Part shown: in pieces, positions 4,424 to 6,528 of the stretch
Layout of the letters: the number at the start of each line of letters is the position of its first letter
Position numbering within the stretch: the stretch's first letter is position 1
Assembly (NCBI GenBank): GCA_021731385.1
Contig: JAKFXM010000114.1
Span: 1 to 6,528, forward strand
Direction of reading: 5' to 3'
DNA: 6,528 nucleotides
Origin: Methanobacteriota archaeon
GTDB lineage: Archaea > Altiarchaeota > Altiarchaeia > IMC4 > QMZM01
Notes under the pieces: generated by a model
Told to the model about the DNA's origin: nothing
Databases searched by the model: none
Seen by the model: only the letters and a program-made list of their open reading frames with translations
Made by a program: the position numbers and the translations under genes

Positions 4424-6528
4424 ATGGACAATATATCTAAAAATATGACAGGAATACTACTATTAATTCTCTGTTTGAATTTTTTAGCTGGATTTGCATA
4501 TGCGGATGGCATAATAATCCCAAGACCAATTCCTGATATACTGCATATACCGCCACTTTCAATCAAGTACCATCATGTGAATATCAGCATAGACAACCAG
4601 TATGCAAAAACGGAAATTGACCAGGTATTTGAAAATGAATTTGGCAGGGATTTAGAAGGAACTTATATCTTCCCTCTGCCGGAAGATGCGAGCATTTCAG
4701 AATTCTCAATGTTTGCAGATAATGAAAAATTAGATGGAAAAATTCTTGAAAAAGACAATGCAAGGGAAATCTATGAAGGAATAGTAAGACAACTAAAAGA
4801 TCCGGCACTACTTGAATACACGGGAAGGAATACATTTACTGCAAGGGTATACCCGATTCCTGCAAATGGAGAAAAGAGAATTCAGCTTTCTTATTCTGAA
4901 ATTATAAACTGCGATAATGGAATTTGCAAGTATACCTATCCGTTGGAAACTGAGAAATTCTCCTCAAAGCCGCTGAAGGATGTTGTTATTTCAGTAAAAT
5001 TGAAATCTAAAGAAGCAATAAAAGCAATCTATTCCCCAACCCATAAAATTTCGATAAAAAGAATCGGGGACTATGAGGCAGAGGTAACTTATGAGGAGAA
5101 TAATGTAAAGCCAGACAGAGATTTTGTCCTTTACTGGGCGGTATCTGATGATGAACTTGGGGCAAATCTCTTGACTTATAAGAATGCTGGCGAAGATGGA
5201 TTTTTTATACTAATGCTTTCTCCAAAGCAGGAAATCTCGAAAGAGGGAATTCTGCCAAAGGACATTGTATTTGTCCTTGACACATCGGGAAGCATGTCCG
5301 GGGAGAAGATAAAGCAGGCGAAAAATGCGCTGAAATTCATTGTTAATAATCTGAATGAGAATGATAGGTTTAATATAATTACTTTTAATACAGAGATAAA
5401 AAAATTTGATGAGGGATTAATCCAAGTAAATGCAGAAGGCAGGGAAAATGCGCTGAATTTCATAGACAAGATAGAAGCAAGTGGCGGGACAAATATTCAT
5501 GATGCACTTCTGGAATCCTTAAAATTGTTTGAGAATAATAAAAATTCAAATTCAACAAAAATTATTGTATTCCTTACAGATGGTCTGCCGACTGTTGGAG
5601 TAACTGAAACAAGCAAGATAGTTGAAGATGTAAAATCTGCAAACAGGAACAATGTGAAAATCTTTACTTTTGGCGTCGGCTATGATGTGAATACGCACCT
5701 TCTTGACAAGATTTCGGGGCAGAATAACGGGGCTTCAGAATATGTCGAGCCGGATGAGGACATAGAGGTCAAAGTCTCTGGATTTTACAGCAAGATAAAT
5801 ACACCTGTTCTCTCTGATGTGAAACTGGATTTTAATGGATTAAAGGTTTATGATGTCTATCCAAAGGAAATTCCGGATTTGTTTAAAGGGTCCCAATTAA
5901 TTCTATTTGGTAGATATTCTGATAAAGAGAAACAAACTGAAATTTTGACTCCCGAATATGTTCTAAGTCATAGCGATGAATTGATTAATAAAACCATTTC
6001 TGTTAAAGGATATGCTACTTCTGATCAGTGGAAGGTTGATTGCACAAAGATGGCTTGTTCTCCTGAAAATCCTTGTTGTAATACCTGCGACAGTCCGCTG
6101 GTATTAAAGACAAACGATAAGTCCATTGTAATATCTGGTAGATATAATAGTGAGCCGGTTTTTTGTTCTGGTAATGACTGCGGGATTAACAAATGTTTTC
6201 CTCTAGAAATTGAAAGGCCTTATATAGTCACGGGAGAGTGGAGCGGCAGTAGTTTGGATATAATATCTTACGAAGAAATAAAAGCGGAAACTTCGCTTAG
6301 TCCTTCATGCGCTAAAAAAGTTAAGGGTTCTGGTCATTGCGAAGCAATAGCATCGGGATACGAATTTGATTTAGTTGCTAAAAAATGCGTCAGGAAAAAT
6401 GCCGGCGGTTGTTCATTTGAAATTCCGTTTAATACATTAGAAGAATGCCAGAGAACCTGCGAAAACACAGGAAATGAATTGAAATTTGAAACGATAAAAA
6501 ATAATAATTCGGTTTGGTGGATCGGAAA
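4424..6528 (+). CDS. Secreted VIT-vWA protein with C-terminal Cys-rich and Kunitz-like domains (3' partial)
   Basis: The frame is open from the ATG at 4424 to the window end (701 codons), so the C terminus is missing. Residues 1-27 are a signal peptide ending AYA. A VIT domain (about 45-165) shows the family's YIFPLPEDA, FSMFADNEKLDGKI and ARVYPIPANGEKRI elements. A von Willebrand A domain (about 279-455) has a complete MIDAS metal site: DTSGS at 286-290, T356 in GGTN and D386 in LTDG. The segment DVYPKEIPDLFKGSQL (477-492) is also typical of this family. From about residue 500 the usual C-terminal region is not seen; instead come an eight-Cys domain (515-618) and a Kunitz-like module (629-679). 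The architecture resembles inter-alpha-trypsin inhibitor heavy chains. A role in extracellular adhesion or protease binding is inferred. In the visible part I see no DPHFI motif, used by animal heavy chains for attachment to bikunin. Confidence 0.95.
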   Translation, partial: MDNISKNMTGILLLILCLNFLAGFAYADGIIIPRPIPDILHIPPLSIKYHHVNISIDNQYAKTEIDQVFENEFGRDLEGTYIFPLPEDASISEFSMFADNEKLDGKILEKDNAREIYEGIVRQLKDPALLEYTGRNTFTARVYPIPANGEKRIQLSYSEIINCDNGICKYTYPLETEKFSSKPLKDVVISVKLKSKEAIKAIYSPTHKISIKRIGDYEAEVTYEENNVKPDRDFVLYWAVSDDELGANLLTYKNAGEDGFFILMLSPKQEISKEGILPKDIVFVLDTSGSMSGEKIKQAKNALKFIVNNLNENDRFNIITFNTEIKKFDEGLIQVNAEGRENALNFIDKIEASGGTNIHDALLESLKLFENNKNSNSTKIIVFLTDGLPTVGVTETSKIVEDVKSANRNNVKIFTFGVGYDVNTHLLDKISGQNNGASEYVEPDEDIEVKVSGFYSKINTPVLSDVKLDFNGLKVYDVYPKEIPDLFKGSQLILFGRYSDKEKQTEILTPEYVLSHSDELINKTISVKGYATSDQWKVDCTKMACSPENPCCNTCDSPLVLKTNDKSIVISGRYNSEPVFCSGNDCGINKCFPLEIERPYIVTGEWSGSSLDIISYEEIKAETSLSPSCAKKVKGSGHCEAIASGYEFDLVAKKCVRKNAGGCSFEIPFNTLEECQRTCENTGNELKFETIKNNNSVWWIG
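4556..4918 (+). other. VIT domain
   Basis: Residues 45-165 of the fourth gene carry the vault/inter-alpha-trypsin pattern: a paired-strand start (VNISIDNQYAKTEIDQVF), YIFPLPEDASISEF, the DGKILEKDNAREIYE helix and NTFTARVYPIPANGEKRI. These are the standard landmarks of the family, which usually precedes a vWA domain, as it does here. Confidence 0.92.
5258..5788 (+). other. von Willebrand A domain with intact MIDAS
   Basis: Residues 279-455 of the fourth gene alternate beta strands and helices. The MIDAS ligands are all present: D286, S288, S290, T356 and D386. A divalent metal and ligand binding are therefore expected. The surrounding strands IVFVLD, FNIITF, IIVFLTDG and VKIFTFGVG are canonical. 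Confidence 0.95.
5966..6277 (+). other. Cys-rich, possibly OB-fold domain
   Basis: Residues 515-618 of the fourth gene read as ELINKTISVKGYA, then eight cysteines (540, 545, 551, 552, 555, 581, 586, 591) including a NPCCNTC cluster, and end with PYIVTGEW and LDIISYEEI. The opening and closing strand patterns resemble OB-fold modules of exported proteins, with the cysteines in loops. The call is from strand pattern only; a small disulfide or metal-binding domain of another fold is possible. Confidence 0.45.
6308..6460 (+). other. Kunitz/BPTI-like six-cysteine module 2
   Basis: Residues 629-679 of the fourth gene have cysteines spaced C-x9-C-x15-C-x7-C-x11-C-x3-C, against 8, 15, 7, 12 and 3 in BPTI. 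It also has GYEFD before the third Cys, GGC at the fourth and FNTLEECQRTC at the end, closely like BPTI's YFYN, GGC and FKSAEDCMRTC. The P1 position after the second Cys is glutamate (E640), not the Lys/Arg of trypsin inhibitors. This is the better of the two Kunitz matches. Confidence 0.72.

Noticed and set aside
4584..5469. Minus-strand open frames opposite the VIT-vWA gene
   Set aside because: The + strand encodes clear VIT and vWA motifs here; the reverse frames have no recognisable domain or start signal.

Overview
The window is a tightly packed, single-strand run of four genes, all on the + strand, with both outer genes cut by the window edges. It is AT-rich. Arginine is mostly AGA/AGG, isoleucine is often ATA, and Shine-Dalgarno sites are of the GGTGAT/GAGGT kind. 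Together with envelope and secreted protein families I associate with archaeal metagenome genomes, this suggests an archaeon, possibly an uncultured or DPANN-type lineage. A low-GC bacterium cannot be excluded from sequence alone.

Layout: (1) 1-2571 is the 3' part of a large secreted, cysteine-rich mosaic protein. Its order is a Cys-rich module, an Ig-like repeat, a second Cys-rich module, a second Ig-like repeat, an unrecognised domain, a Kunitz/BPTI-like six-cysteine module, a PrcB C-terminal-like domain and a Cys-containing tail. (2) 2587-3840 is a cysteine-free membrane protein with a signal peptide, a beta-rich outer domain and four C-terminal membrane helices. (3) 3864-4400 is a small membrane-anchored protein of unknown function. 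(4) 4424-6528 is a secreted protein with an N-terminal VIT domain and an intact-MIDAS von Willebrand A domain, followed by a Cys-rich, possibly OB-fold domain and a second Kunitz-like module. It runs off the right edge.

Gaps between genes are 15, 23 and 23 bases, each holding a ribosome binding site, so the four are probably cotranscribed. No stretch of 300 bases lacks a gene, and I see no RNA gene, CRISPR array, insertion sequence or convincing terminator.

The notable theme is extracellular protein-protein interaction and possibly protease control. The fourth gene joins, in one polypeptide, the heavy-chain domains (VIT + vWA) and the Kunitz domain of animal inter-alpha-trypsin inhibitor. 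The first gene carries a related Kunitz-like module directly before a domain of the PrcB protease-complex family. The domain identities of VIT and vWA are strong. The Kunitz and PrcB calls rest on spacing and motif patterns, and the shared inhibitory role is inference.
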